This document shows, in pieces, positions 17,957 through 26,532 of a stretch of DNA of 56,929 bases (positions are counted from its first letter, which is position 1; each line of letters begins with the position of its first letter). The position numbers were made by a program, and so were the translations under genes. Source of the stretch: Pseudomonadota bacterium (lineage in GTDB: Bacteria > Pseudomonadota > Alphaproteobacteria > Sphingomonadales > Sphingomonadaceae); contig JAFEEX010000017.1 of assembly GCA_018240895.1 (NCBI GenBank), forward strand, positions 755 to 57,683, written 5' to 3'. The notes under the pieces are model-generated. The model had not been told where the DNA came from and did not search any database. It worked only from the letters and a program-made list of their open reading frames with translations.

Positions 17957-19465
17957 CTAATCATAACTGTGCCCCGCCAGCGCATCGTCAGCCAGATCGC
18001 TGAACCGGGTGATCCGCGATTCGAAGCGCAGGCGGACCTTTCCGGTCGAGCCGTGGCGCTGCTTGGCCACGATCAGCTCCGCGGTGCCGAACACCCGTTC
18101 CATCTCCGCCTGCCAGGCGACGTGGGCCTCGTGCGTTTTCGCGTCGTCATTGTCCTGCGGAACCTTGGGCTCTCGCGCGGCGACGTAATAATCCTCGCGA
18201 AACACGAACCACACCATATCGGCGTCCTGCTCGATCGAGCCGGATTCGCGCAGGTCCGAAAGCATCGGCCGCTTGTCCTCACGCTGTTCAACCGCGCGGC
18301 TGAGCTGGGACAGGGCAATCACCGGCACGCCCAGTTCCTTGGCCAGGGTTTTCAGGCCCCGGCTGATCTCGGAAATTTCGTTGACGCGGTTGTCGCTGGC
18401 CCGGCCCGACCCTTGCAGAAGCTGGAGGTAATCAACCACCACCAGCCCGATGTCGTGCCGCCGCTTCAGCCGCCGGGCGCGGGTGCGCAGCGCGGCGATT
18501 GACAGGGCCGGGGTATCATCGATGTAAAGCGGCAGTTCGGCCAGGCGCTGGCTGGCATAGGAAAGCTGCTGAAAATCCTCGCGGCTGATCTTGCCCATGC
18601 GCAGCGCTTCGCTGCTGATCCCGGATTGTTCGGCCAGGATGCGGGTGGCCAGCTGGTCAGCGCTCATTTCCAGGCTGAAGAAGGCAGTCGCCGCGCCGAC
18701 CGATTTCTCCGCCTCTATCCCGTCGGCCAGATCGCGCCGCAGCCGGTCCGCCGCGTTGAAGGCGATGTTGGTGGCGAGCGAGGTTTTGCCCATGCCCGGA
18801 CGCCCCGCCAGAATGATCAGGTCCGAATCGTGCAGCCCGCCGATCTTCTCGTTGACCGAGGTAAGCCCCGTGGTGGTGCCAGAGATGTGGCCGCCTGAAA
18901 GCAGCGCCAGTTCGATCATCCCCAGCGCGGTGCGGGTCGCCGTGGCAAAACCCTGCGCCTCGCTGCCGGTGCTGGCCCCTTCCGCCACCTTGTAAAGCGC
19001 CGCCTCGGCCGCGGCGACCTGCTCCATCGGTTCAACGCTTTCCGAAGTGTCGAGCGCGCTGTTGACCAGATTGCGGCCAACCGAAACCAGTTCGCGCAGC
19101 AGCGCCAGATCATAGATCTGCGCCGCCAGTTCACGCGGGGCGAGCAGGCCCTGCCCATCCGCCGTCAGCCGCGCCAGATAGGACGCGCCGCCCAAGTCCT
19201 TCAGCGCCTCATCCGCTTCGAAATAGGGCTTCAGGGTAATCGGCGTGACCACCGCCTTGCGATCAAGCAATTGCAGAACCCGCTCATAAATCCGGGCGTG
19301 GATCGGCTCAAAAAAGTGCTGCGGCAGGATCGGGCTGGACAGTTCCTCTATCACGCGGTTGTCGATGAGCACCGCACCCAGAAACGCCGCCTCTGCCTCA
19401 ACATTGCTGGGCAGTGCGCGCGCGGCGGTTTCATCGGGACGGGTGATCAGATCGAGTTCGGCCAT
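17957..19465 (-). CDS. dnaB: Replicative DNA helicase DnaB
   Basis: A 502-residue hexameric helicase that unwinds DNA at the replication fork. The N-terminal primase-interacting domain (ALPSNVEAEAAFLGAVLIDN, residues 17-37) is followed by the RecA-like core with Walker A GRPGMGKTSLA near residue 223, Walker B LVVVDYLQLL, and the DnaB motif LSRAVEQREDKRPMLSDLRE. Full length; no intein is seen. Two related inverted-repeat elements flank the gene. A DnaA-box-like CTATCCACA (minus strand, 19534-19526) lies about 60 bp upstream. Confidence 0.97.
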   Translation of the reverse strand: MAELDLITRPDETAARALPSNVEAEAAFLGAVLIDNRVIEELSSPILPQHFFEPIHARIYERVLQLLDRKAVVTPITLKPYFEADEALKDLGGASYLARLTADGQGLLAPRELAAQIYDLALLRELVSVGRNLVNSALDTSESVEPMEQVAAAEAALYKVAEGASTGSEAQGFATATRTALGMIELALLSGGHISGTTTGLTSVNEKIGGLHDSDLIILAGRPGMGKTSLATNIAFNAADRLRRDLADGIEAEKSVGAATAFFSLEMSADQLATRILAEQSGISSEALRMGKISREDFQQLSYASQRLAELPLYIDDTPALSIAALRTRARRLKRRHDIGLVVVDYLQLLQGSGRASDNRVNEISEISRGLKTLAKELGVPVIALSQLSRAVEQREDKRPMLSDLRESGSIEQDADMVWFVFREDYYVAAREPKVPQDNDDAKTHEAHVAWQAEMERVFGTAELIVAKQRHGSTGKVRLRFESRITRFSDLADDALAGHSYD

Positions 19466-19567
19466 GGCCCGGGTTCAATGCGCCAGAGGGGCTGCCGGCG
19501 CAAGGCCGCTCACCCCGGCGGACCTTGTGGATAGCGGGGAAGATTGGGAATTTTGGATCACGCATTT

Positions 19568-19720
19568 GGATCACACAAAGGCACGAAGACACGAAGGAGT
19601 TGTGCTTGCGGCGCAGCCACTTTGCAGTTTCAGGCGTTCGGTAAGCGCAATGCTTGATCGAAGGGCCTTCGGCCGAAGCTTGGCGCAATCTCTTCGTGTC
19701 TTCGTGCCTTTGTGTGATCC
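19568..19720. repeat. Long inverted-repeat element, copy 2 (perfect 29-bp arms)
   Basis: Arms 19568-19596 and 19692-19720 are perfect reverse complements over 29 bp, with an 8-nt rhythm (GGCACGAA, GACACGAA). The 95-bp middle pairs partly and contains CACTTTGCAGTTTCAGG (19618-19634), which matches the core of copy 1 at 16 of 17 positions in the same orientation. It lies in the 317-bp gap between dnaB and the UPF0262 gene; the rest of that gap holds only a DnaA-box-like site. No transposase or coding frame is present. Confidence 0.9.
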
Positions 19721-19782
19721 CGATTTGCCCCCCTTCTTCCCCCTTGCCCCACCATTTCGCATCTGCGAAAAGCGCCGCCACC

Positions 19783-20265
19783 ATGGCCGACCCCCGGATC
19801 ATCGATATCGCGCTGGATGAAGCGACGATCCTGTGGCGCAATGCCGACATCGAGCAGGAACGGCGCATCGCGATCTTCGATCTGATCGAGGAAAACACCT
19901 TCAAGCCGCTGCGCGCGTGGGAGGCCGGACATCTAGGCCCTTACCGCCTGAAACTGTCAGTCGATGACGGACGCCTGATCCTTGAGGCGAGCAGCGAGGA
20001 AGGCGCGGTTCTGGAAACGCTGATCTTGGGCCTGGGCAGGTTCCGCCGCCCGATTCGCGAATATTTCGCGATCTGCGACAGCTATTATCAGGCGATCCGC
20101 CGCGCCACCGCCAGCGAGATCGAGACGATCGACATGGCCCGGCGCGGGGTTCACAACGAGGCGGCAGAGATGCTGCTTGAACGGCTGGACGGCAAGGTGG
20201 ATACCGATTTCGCCACGGCCCGCCGGCTCTTTACCCTGATCTGCGTGCTGCATATCAGGGGATGA
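19783..20265 (+). CDS. UPF0262 family protein
   Basis: A 160-residue cytosolic protein of the alphaproteobacterial UPF0262 family. Family stretches are IIDIALDEATILWRN, ERRIAIFDLIEEN, and the central GPYRLKLSVDDGRLILE followed by the YFAICDSYYQAIR helix. The function is unknown. The ATG at 19783 matches the family N-terminus but has a poor ribosome-binding site. Its upstream region is the right arm of inverted-repeat copy 2. The GH25-like gene follows 25 bp later. Confidence 0.88.
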   Translation: MADPRIIDIALDEATILWRNADIEQERRIAIFDLIEENTFKPLRAWEAGHLGPYRLKLSVDDGRLILEASSEEGAVLETLILGLGRFRRPIREYFAICDSYYQAIRRATASEIETIDMARRGVHNEAAEMLLERLDGKVDTDFATARRLFTLICVLHIRG

Positions 20266-20290
20266 TGATGCCGGGCACCCAATCGCTGTA

Positions 20291-20992
20291 ATGGCTCGCC
20301 GGAAAACATCCCGCCAGACGCGGCTGCGCCTGCTGGGCGTGGCGCTGCTTGCTGCCCTGATGCTGGGCGGCTGGCTGTGGTGGCAGTTGCACCACTGGCA
20401 GCCGGCACGCACCGCCTATCCGGTGCAGGGCGCGGAAATAGGCGTGACGGACGGCGCGGTGGACTGGCGGGCGCTGAAGGCAATCGGCGCGAATTTCGCC
20501 TACCTTGATGCCTCTGCCAGCGCCTTTGCCCGCGATGCCAGCTTTTCGGCCAATCTGGATGCGGCCAAGGCGGCAAAGCTGCAGGTCGGCGCGCTGCACC
20601 GCTATGATCCATGCCAGCCGGCCGAACGCCAGGCCGCCAATTTCGTGACCGTAGTTCCGCGCGACGCGGCAATGCTGCCCCCGGTGGTGGAACTGGATAT
20701 GCTGGGCGATGATTGCCCCAACCCGGTCAGCGATGCCGGAATCGAAAGCGAACTGACCACTTTCCTCAACCAGATCGAAACCCACACCGGCAAGCCGGCG
20801 ATCCTGAAGCTTACGTCCCGGTTCCAGAGCCGTTACAAGATCGCGGCACGGATCGATCGCAATCTGTGGCTGGTGCGGACCCGGTTCGAGCCGGACTATG
20901 CCGGCCGCCCGTGGATGCTGTGGACCGCAAACCCCACGCTTTCCAGCGAGGCCAGCGAAACGCCGCTGCGCTGGGTGGTGGTGCAGCCTTAG
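20291..20992 (+). CDS. Divergent GH25-like (lysozyme-fold) protein
   Basis: A 233-residue protein with an N-terminal membrane anchor (about residues 11-32) and a periplasmic domain like glycoside hydrolase 25. The first strand and following helix (AEIGVTDGAVDWRALKAIG) and the LPPVVELDM strand align with GH25, but the expected acidic residues are altered. The usual GIDVS is AEIGV and the usual DxE is ELD. Muramidase activity is therefore uncertain. Ribosome-binding sequence is weak. It is in line with the UPF0262 gene and cdd. Confidence 0.7.
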   Translation: MARRKTSRQTRLRLLGVALLAALMLGGWLWWQLHHWQPARTAYPVQGAEIGVTDGAVDWRALKAIGANFAYLDASASAFARDASFSANLDAAKAAKLQVGALHRYDPCQPAERQAANFVTVVPRDAAMLPPVVELDMLGDDCPNPVSDAGIESELTTFLNQIETHTGKPAILKLTSRFQSRYKIAARIDRNLWLVRTRFEPDYAGRPWMLWTANPTLSSEASETPLRWVVVQP

Positions 20993-21018
20993 CGTCATTG
21001 CGAACAAGGGGGAGAATG

Positions 21019-21441
21019 ATGGAAATCGAACGTGACACCCTGATCGCCGCCGCCCGTGATGCTGCGGCCAAGGCCTATGCCCCCTACAGCCATTTCCACG
21101 TCGGCGCGGCGCTGGGCTTTGCCGATGGAACGGTGGTAACCGGCGCGAATGTGGAGAATGCCAGCTATGGGCTGACGCTCTGCGCTGAAACCGCCGCCGC
21201 AGCCCGGGCGATGAATGACGGCCAGCGCGGCGGATTGATCGCGGTGGCCGTGGCGGGCGGTAAGGACGGGATTGCCGCAAATCCGGTCACGCCCTGTGGC
21301 CGCTGCCGCCAGGTACTGAGTGAGCTGGCTCATCTGGGCGGGACTGACCCTGTGGTCCTGTGCGTCGGCGCGTCGGAAACGTTCGAATACAGCCTGTCAG
21401 AACTGCTGCCCGGTGCCTTTGGCCCCGCCAGCCTGAGCTGA
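21019..21441 (+). CDS. cdd: Cytidine deaminase
   Basis: A 140-residue tetrameric zinc enzyme that turns cytidine and deoxycytidine into uridine and deoxyuridine for pyrimidine salvage. The zinc and catalytic motifs are CAE (in LTLCAETAAA) and PCGRC (VTPCGRCRQVLSEL). The substrate-binding NVENASYG precedes them. Thr follows CAE where Bacillus-type enzymes have Arg. ATG 21019 sits just after GGGGGAGA; an ATG three bases earlier is also possible. Confidence 0.95.
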   Translation: MEIERDTLIAAARDAAAKAYAPYSHFHVGAALGFADGTVVTGANVENASYGLTLCAETAAAARAMNDGQRGGLIAVAVAGGKDGIAANPVTPCGRCRQVLSELAHLGGTDPVVLCVGASETFEYSLSELLPGAFGPASLS

Positions 21442-21458
21442 CGCGCTGGCCTGGACGA

Positions 21459-22601
21459 TCAATCCGCGCCCTCGATCCATTCCAGCAGCGCGCCCATGCA
21501 GTCCCGGCCAAGCTGGGCGCTGCGTTCTGGCGACCAGTTCTGAACCGGATCGGGCAGCCCGTCATAGTCCTTGAACGGCATTTCCAGCGTCATGCTGACC
21601 GCGCCGAAACGCTCGGCAAGCTGGTTGGTGGACATGGTCATGTTGGCGGTGCCGGCGCGCGCCACGGGGTATCCCAGCCGCGTCTGGAAATCGGGCGTGC
21701 GCCGCGCCAGGATGGTCTTGTAGCGATCAAATCCGCCCTGCAACGCTGTGTTCCATGAAGGGATGCCTTCAAACCCGGCCAGAAACACCGCCGGAATCGC
21801 CTCATCCCCGTGGACATCCATCGCAAAGTCGACGCCGCTTTGGTCCATCGCGTTGCGGATCGCCAGCACTTCGGGGGATTTGCCGGCGCTGGGGCTGTCC
21901 CATTCCCGGTTGAGGTTGGTGCCCACCGCATTGGTGCGCAGGTGCCCCCGGCGTGATCCATCGGGATTGGCATTGGGAACGATGTGGAACCGGCAAAGCT
22001 GCCGCAGCCGCCGCCCCGCGGGATTGGCCGGGTCGGTCAGGCAATCGATCGCCCCTTCCATCCACCATTCGGCCATCGATTCGCCCGGATGCTGGCGGGC
22101 ATAGAGCCAGACCTGCCGCTTGCCCTCACCCAGTTCAAGGCAATCGATCGGCTGCCCGTCAAGGCTGCGGCCAAGGCAGCGATAGTCAACCCCGTCAGCC
22201 CCGGCGGCCTGGCTGACCAGATCGTGATGCCGCTCCATCGAATAGGGCGCGAAATAGGCGAACCAGGCCAGGCCCGCTTGCATCGTATGGCGGATCGTCA
22301 GGGTGCCGCCATCTTCCGCCGCATCATAGCTGCCGCCGGCGCGCGCCCAGAATTCGCGGTCCTCGCTCACCGCGGCGCGGTAGCCGGACCAGCCATCGGG
22401 ATAGGCCGAACCGCCCAGCCCGGTGATCTTCAATTCCAGCTCGCGCCCGGCGCCGCCGGCAACGCGGAAATGAAACCACTGATAGAAATCAGACTGGTGG
22501 TCCTTGCGAATCGCCAGCCGCGCCGTAGCGCCAGCGATGGACAGGATTTCGATATTGCCGCTGTCAAACGCGGCGTCGATCTGGATGTCTGGAGAGGTCA
22601 T
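21459..22601 (-). CDS. M14-type zinc carboxypeptidase
   Basis: A 380-residue cytosolic M14 metallopeptidase resembling the bacterial relatives of cytosolic carboxypeptidases, with an N-terminal beta-sandwich domain (residues 1-125: [24 protein letters not shown]) before the catalytic domain. The zinc ligands are HPGE (H about 168, E about 171) and the His of MDVHGDE (about 261). The catalytic Glu is probably in [21 protein letters not shown] holds the carboxylate-binding Asn-Arg. No signal peptide is seen. The substrate is unknown. The start overlaps the stop of the upstream DUF4136 gene by 4 bp, showing an operon. Confidence 0.88.
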   Translation of the reverse strand: MTSPDIQIDAAFDSGNIEILSIAGATARLAIRKDHQSDFYQWFHFRVAGGAGRELELKITGLGGSAYPDGWSGYRAAVSEDREFWARAGGSYDAAEDGGTLTIRHTMQAGLAWFAYFAPYSMERHHDLVSQAAGADGVDYRCLGRSLDGQPIDCLELGEGKRQVWLYARQHPGESMAEWWMEGAIDCLTDPANPAGRRLRQLCRFHIVPNANPDGSRRGHLRTNAVGTNLNREWDSPSAGKSPEVLAIRNAMDQSGVDFAMDVHGDEAIPAVFLAGFEGIPSWNTALQGGFDRYKTILARRTPDFQTRLGYPVARAGTANMTMSTNQLAERFGAVSMTLEMPFKDYDGLPDPVQNWSPERSAQLGRDCMGALLEWIEGAD

Positions 22602-23191
22602 TTGACCTCGATAGTCTCTCCGGACTGGCCGGGAAAGCCCTTGAACAGAGCTTCTGCCATCTTCGGTGCCGCCAGAGCGGTATCAGCCAGCGGCGATTTG
22701 GCGCTGGCCTGAAAACTGGCCCGGCCTTCCCACAGGGTCTGGCCGGTGGCGCGGTCCTTTATCATCAGGCCAAGGTCGGTTTGCACCTGGGCCGCCGGCT
22801 TGGGCGAAAGATTGATGCCGATGCCCAGTCCCAACCCCGAACCATAGCTGCCGGTCGACCCGCCGACCCCGACGCTGACCGGACTGCCCGCATGGCCCGG
22901 TTCCAGGATGTCCCGCGCGATGCGCAGCTGCGCCACCTGGCTGCTTTGCCCCGCCGCCGCCTCACCATAGCCCAGCAGGGCAAGCTGGCGCTGCACCGCA
23001 ACCTGGTACGTCTGCCATTCAAGCGATTTGCCATCGCTGCCCGGGGCCGGTTCAACCGCGATGGTGCCTTTGCCCAGCGTGGCGGTATCGGGAAGATGGA
23101 ACCGCGTGACCTGCACCGGCCCGACCGGGGCGACGCAGGCCGAAAGGGCAGCCAGACTGGCAAGGGCAAAAGCAAGGCGCAGATGTTTCAT
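22598..23191 (-). CDS. DUF4136 family lipoprotein
   Basis: A 197-residue predicted lipoprotein. The signal peptide ends in the lipobox ALSAC (Cys near residue 18). The mature part is a DUF4136 domain with a Gly-rich middle ([18 protein letters not shown]) and the ending [13 protein letters not shown]. The function is unknown. It is the middle gene of a three-gene run (DUF4136, DUF4136, M14 peptidase), overlapping the peptidase start by 4 bp. The two adjacent DUF4136 proteins look like diverged paralogues. Confidence 0.82.
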   Translation of the reverse strand: MKHLRLAFALASLAALSACVAPVGPVQVTRFHLPDTATLGKGTIAVEPAPGSDGKSLEWQTYQVAVQRQLALLGYGEAAAGQSSQVAQLRIARDILEPGHAGSPVSVGVGGSTGSYGSGLGLGIGINLSPKPAAQVQTDLGLMIKDRATGQTLWEGRASFQASAKSPLADTALAAPKMAEALFKGFPGQSGETIEVK

Positions 23192-23257
23192 CACTATCGG
23201 CCTTTCAAACTGCATGGCCCGGGGAGTGTGGGGTGCTTCGCCCGGCCATGCAAGCGC

Positions 23258-23968
23258 TTAACGCCTGACGCTGGATTCGCCGGTTCTGCCGGGAAAACCA
23301 TCGAACAAGGCGCGGGCCAGCCGGGCGGCGATGGCATTGTCGTTCCAGCGTGCATCCCCTTCACGCGATGCGAGCGAGGCGCGTCCTTCCCACAACACCG
23401 CGCCGCTGGCGGCATCCTTGATCCGGGTTTCCAGCAGGGTGGAAACCAGCGCGGTGCGCGGCTTGGTTGCGTCATAGTTCAGGGCCAGCCCCATCATCGA
23501 TCCGCGGTTGGAAACCCCCATGGTCATCTCACCGCTAAGCGGCTTCCGCTTTACCTCGGCCGGGCTGATCTCGCTCCGGACAATGCGCACTTCGGCAACC
23601 TGCCCGCCCGGCAGAGCGCCGGCCTGATAACCGGCGTGAACCAGCTCGCTTTCCACCGCGGCCTGAAAGGTGGCATCCTGGCGCAGGTCAACCCCGCCAG
23701 CGCCTTCGGCCATCGGCACGACCCGGATCGCACCCTTGGTCAGGGCCGCGGCCTCTGCCGTATCGGCGCGAAACCGGGCGACATCGATCCGCTGTTCCGC
23801 GCCCGAGCCGCTGGCCCGGCTGCGCGATGACCAGCCGGAATCGCCATACCAGTCAGAGCGCCCCATCCCCGGTCCGCCCCACGGCCCAGGCTGCGCCTGT
23901 ACGGTTCCCGCGCACAAGGACAGAAGGGCGGCGGCAAGGGCCGGGCGGACAGCGCGCAATTTCGTCAT
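23258..23968 (-). CDS. DUF4136 family exported protein
   Basis: A 236-residue exported protein. The signal peptide appears to be type I, with cleavage after VQA (residue about 25), rather than a lipobox. The DUF4136 domain has an internal RFRADTAEAAALTKGAIRVV segment, LALNYDATKPRTALVSTLLE, and the typical end GFPGRTGESSVRR. The function is unknown. It is the first gene of the minus-strand run and is divergent from galE. The 138 bp upstream hold no other gene. Confidence 0.78.
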   Translation of the reverse strand: MTKLRAVRPALAAALLSLCAGTVQAQPGPWGGPGMGRSDWYGDSGWSSRSRASGSGAEQRIDVARFRADTAEAAALTKGAIRVVPMAEGAGGVDLRQDATFQAAVESELVHAGYQAGALPGGQVAEVRIVRSEISPAEVKRKPLSGEMTMGVSNRGSMMGLALNYDATKPRTALVSTLLETRIKDAASGAVLWEGRASLASREGDARWNDNAIAARLARALFDGFPGRTGESSVRR

Positions 23969-24106
23969 GGTAAGGCCTTTCGGGACCGGAATGAACTGGT
24001 GCCCCCGCCTCCCTGTCATGCCAGCAACCTTTCCCGGCGATGAATGGGGAACGCCGGCCCGATTTATCAATTGGATTGTAACCGATAACCGCTAGACGGG
24101 AGGGCG

Positions 24107-25111
24107 ATGACCAGCAAACTTCCCGTCCTCGTCACCGGCGGTGCCGGCTATATCGGCAGCCACGCCGTCCTTGCCCTGACCGATGCCGGCTGGCCGGTGG
24201 CGGTGATAGACAACCTGACCACCGGATTTCGCTGGGCGGTGCCCGAAGGCGTCCCGTTCTATGAGGGCGATATTGAGGATGCGGGCCTGCTGGCGCGGAT
24301 CTTTGCCGAGCAGCGGATCGGCGCGGTGATGCATTTCGCCGGATCGGTCGTGGTGCCCGAATCGGTTGAGAACCCGCTGAAATATTACCACAACAACACC
24401 GCCAAAAGCCGCGCGCTGATCGCCGCTGCGGTGGCTGCGGGCGTACCGCACTTCATCTTCAGTTCCACCGCTGCAACCTATGGCATTCCCAAATCCTCAC
24501 CCGTTGCCGAGGATAGCGAAAAGGCACCGATCAATCCCTATGGGATGTCGAAGCTGATGACCGAAACGATGCTGGCCGATGTCGCGGCGGCTCATCCGGT
24601 CAACTATTGCGCCCTGCGCTATTTCAACGTCGCCGGAGCCGATCCGCGCGCCCGCACCGGCCAATCGACCGCCGGGGCCACACACCTGATCAAGGTTGCG
24701 GTTGAGGCGGCGCTGGGCAAGCGTGAACTGGTTGAGGTGTTCGGCACCGACTATGCCACGCCCGACGGAACCGGAGTGCGCGACTATATCCATGTCAGCG
24801 ATCTGGCCGCAGCCCACGTCCTGGCGCTTGAGGCGCTGATTGCCGAGCCGGCGCGGTCACTGACCATGAACTGCGGCTATGGCAAAGGCTTCTCTGTGCT
24901 CGAAGTGCTCGACGCGGTTGACCGGGCGACCAACCGCACCATCGCCCGCAAACTCTCTCCCCGCCGCGCCGGCGATCCCGACGCGCTGATTTCGGACAAC
25001 CGCCGGATCAAGGCGACCCTGCCGTGGCAGCCGCAATATGCCGATCTTGACATGATCGTTGCCCATGCCCTTGCCTGGGAACGGCGCCTGTCGGAAATTC
25101 GCGGCGGTTAG
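24107..25111 (+). CDS. galE: UDP-glucose 4-epimerase
   Basis: A 334-residue extended SDR that interconverts UDP-glucose and UDP-galactose for surface polysaccharide and galactose metabolism. The NAD-binding TGGAGYIGSH is at residues 8-17. The catalytic YGMSK lies near residues 145-149, with the SST serine before it, and the substrate region GTDYATPDGTGVRDYIHV is intact. GGGAGGGCG precedes the ATG. No galactose genes are adjacent. Confidence 0.94.
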   Translation: MTSKLPVLVTGGAGYIGSHAVLALTDAGWPVAVIDNLTTGFRWAVPEGVPFYEGDIEDAGLLARIFAEQRIGAVMHFAGSVVVPESVENPLKYYHNNTAKSRALIAAAVAAGVPHFIFSSTAATYGIPKSSPVAEDSEKAPINPYGMSKLMTETMLADVAAAHPVNYCALRYFNVAGADPRARTGQSTAGATHLIKVAVEAALGKRELVEVFGTDYATPDGTGVRDYIHVSDLAAAHVLALEALIAEPARSLTMNCGYGKGFSVLEVLDAVDRATNRTIARKLSPRRAGDPDALISDNRRIKATLPWQPQYADLDMIVAHALAWERRLSEIRGG

Positions 25112-25191
25112 GGTCTGTGCCTGGCGAAGGCGCTATCCCCATTCCCCGCGCGGAGAGGGGCACAATGCGCGGCGTCCTCGATACTCCACCC

Positions 25192-25220
25192 TTGACTTCG
25201 CCGCCTATCACCCATAACGG
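25192..25220 (+). promoter_or_regulatory. rpmJ promoter
   Basis: TTGACT at 25192-25197 and TAACGG at 25215-25220 are exactly 17 bp apart, 45 bp before the rpmJ start, followed by a C-rich discriminator (CCCCACTTCC). The same two hexamers with the same spacing precede rpmH. Confidence 0.65.
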
Positions 25221-25264
25221 CCCCACTTCCAATTTCTGCGGCATCTGGCCGCCCCGAGGATACC

Positions 25265-25390
25265 ATGAAGATTCGCAACAGCCTCAAGTCGCTCAAGGAC
25301 CGCCACCGGGACAACCGCGTGATCCGCCGCCGTGGCCGGACCTATGTGATCAACAAGACCAATCGGCGCTTCAAGGCGCGCCAGGGCTAA
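25265..25390 (+). CDS. rpmJ: 50S ribosomal protein L36, long alphaproteobacterial type
   Basis: A 41-residue, very basic protein ([20 protein letters not shown], then [21 protein letters not shown]). It is the 41-residue L36 form of alphaproteobacteria; it lacks the zinc-binding cysteines of the 37-residue form. CGAGGA precedes the ATG. A short hairpin (GCGGC/GCCGC, 25238-25252) sits just before the ribosome-binding site. Confidence 0.95.
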   Translation: MKIRNSLKSLKDRHRDNRVIRRRGRTYVINKTNRRFKARQG

Positions 25391-25487
25391 GCAGCCGTGG
25401 CTGGCCGGGCTGCCGGCCGGTGATTGAGTGGCCCGCCTCCACAACCGGAGGGCGGGCCGCTGCCGTTTCTGGATCAGGAGAAGGCGA

Positions 25488-26105
25488 ATGAGCGCGCGAA
25501 TCGAAGCCGTGGTGTTCGATGTCGGCAATGTGCTGGTCCACTGGGACCGGCGCTTGCCGTTCGTGAACAATATCACCGATCCTGCAGAGCTTGACCGCTT
25601 CCTTGACGAGGTGATCCCGCTGTCATGGCACGCCGAGCACGATGCTGGCCGTCCCGCCGCCGAGATGGTGGCAGAGCGCAGCGCGCTGTTTCCCGATCAC
25701 GCCCCGCTGATCGCCGACTGGTTCACCCGGTTCAACGAATCGATCCCCGGGCCGGTCCCGGGCAGCACCGAACTGGTCGAGGCGCTGCAAGGCGCGGGCG
25801 TACCGCTTTACGCGATCACCAATTTCGGGGCGGATACCTGGGCCGGGTTTGCCCCCACCTTCCCCTTGCGCAAACGGTTCCGTTCGATTGTGGTTTCGGG
25901 GCAGGAAAAGCTGGCCAAGCCCGATCCGGCGATCTTCGCCCTGGCTGCAGCGCGGTTTGGCCACGCGCCAGAGGCGATGCTGTTCGTTGATGACAGCCTG
26001 CCCAACGTGGAAAGCGCGCGGGCCTGCGGCTGGCAGGCGCACCACTTCACCAGTGCCGCGGGACTGGAACGCGAGCTGCGCGCCTTGGGCCTGATCCCCG
26101 CCTGA
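25488..26105 (+). CDS. HAD family phosphatase, YihX-like
   Basis: A 205-residue haloacid-dehalogenase-type hydrolase. Motif I is FDVGNVLVHWD (nucleophile Asp near 9), motif II AITNFG, motif III KLAKPDPAIF, and motif IV FVDDSLPNVESA. The cap is helical (C1 type). The pattern fits the YihX-like subfamily, whose E. coli member dephosphorylates alpha-glucose-1-phosphate; the substrate here is unproved. GGAGAAGGCGA precedes the ATG. A terminator follows. Confidence 0.85.
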   Translation: MSARIEAVVFDVGNVLVHWDRRLPFVNNITDPAELDRFLDEVIPLSWHAEHDAGRPAAEMVAERSALFPDHAPLIADWFTRFNESIPGPVPGSTELVEALQGAGVPLYAITNFGADTWAGFAPTFPLRKRFRSIVVSGQEKLAKPDPAIFALAAARFGHAPEAMLFVDDSLPNVESARACGWQAHHFTSAAGLERELRALGLIPA

Positions 26106-26120
26106 TCCTCGCATAAGAAA

Positions 26121-26150
26121 AGGGCCCCCGTCCGAAGACGGAGGCCTTTC
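26121..26150. terminator. Bidirectional terminator
   Basis: A stem of GGCC/GGCC plus CCGTC/GACGG around a CGAA loop, with one mismatch, flanked by AAAA on the left and TTTC on the right. It lies between the convergent HAD gene and the small secreted gene, so it can serve both. Confidence 0.7.
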
Positions 26151-26187
26151 AAGGTGGGGTGGGCTGTCAGGATGCCTGAATAACGCT

Positions 26188-26532
26188 TCAGGCGGCGTTG
26201 CAGCGCTGAAGATCCTCAGCGCCAAGATCGCCCTTGGGGGTGGCGAAACGAGTGACGTTGCCAAAGGCCTTGACGACCTGGCGGCAGGTGTTGACGGGCC
26301 GCGCGCCGTCGATCGCGCCAGCGCACGAGGCACCGCTGCAATTCCACAGCACGCCGTTGACGATCTTCTTGGCCGGGGCTTCAAGCCCGTTGGCAAGCGT
26401 GACCGAATAGGCGCTGGAAGCGCCGGCATGGGCCGGGCTGACGGTGACGCCGAAGCTGGCGAAGGTTCCGGCCAGGGCAAGGCCGGCTGCCAGGAAAGCG
26501 TGCGAAAGCGAGTTGCGGGTCTGTGTAAGCAT
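26188..26532 (-). CDS. Small exported Cys-containing protein, CC_3452-like
   Basis: A 114-residue protein with a signal peptide cleaved near AHA (residue about 36). The mature part has four cysteines, in LWNCSGASC, VNTCRQVV and DLQRC, probably as two disulphides. The segment IVNGVLWNCSGASC followed by ARPVNTCRQVVKAFG resembles the CC_3452 group of alphaproteobacterial proteins as I recall it. The function is unknown. The 197-bp region upstream, shared with the divergent HxlR gene, is AT-rich (26600-26660). Confidence 0.7.
   Translation of the reverse strand: MLTQTRNSLSHAFLAAGLALAGTFASFGVTVSPAHAGASSAYSVTLANGLEAPAKKIVNGVLWNCSGASCAGAIDGARPVNTCRQVVKAFGNVTRFATPKGDLGAEDLQRCNAA

Noticed and set aside
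17767-19720. Composite transposon or integron carrying dnaB between the two inverted-repeat elements
   Set aside because: dnaB is an essential core gene of ordinary composition; there is no transposase and no target duplication, and the two elements differ in their arms.
19568-19720. CRISPR array or tandem-repeat locus
   Set aside because: The repeats are inverted, not direct with regular spacers, and no cas gene is present.
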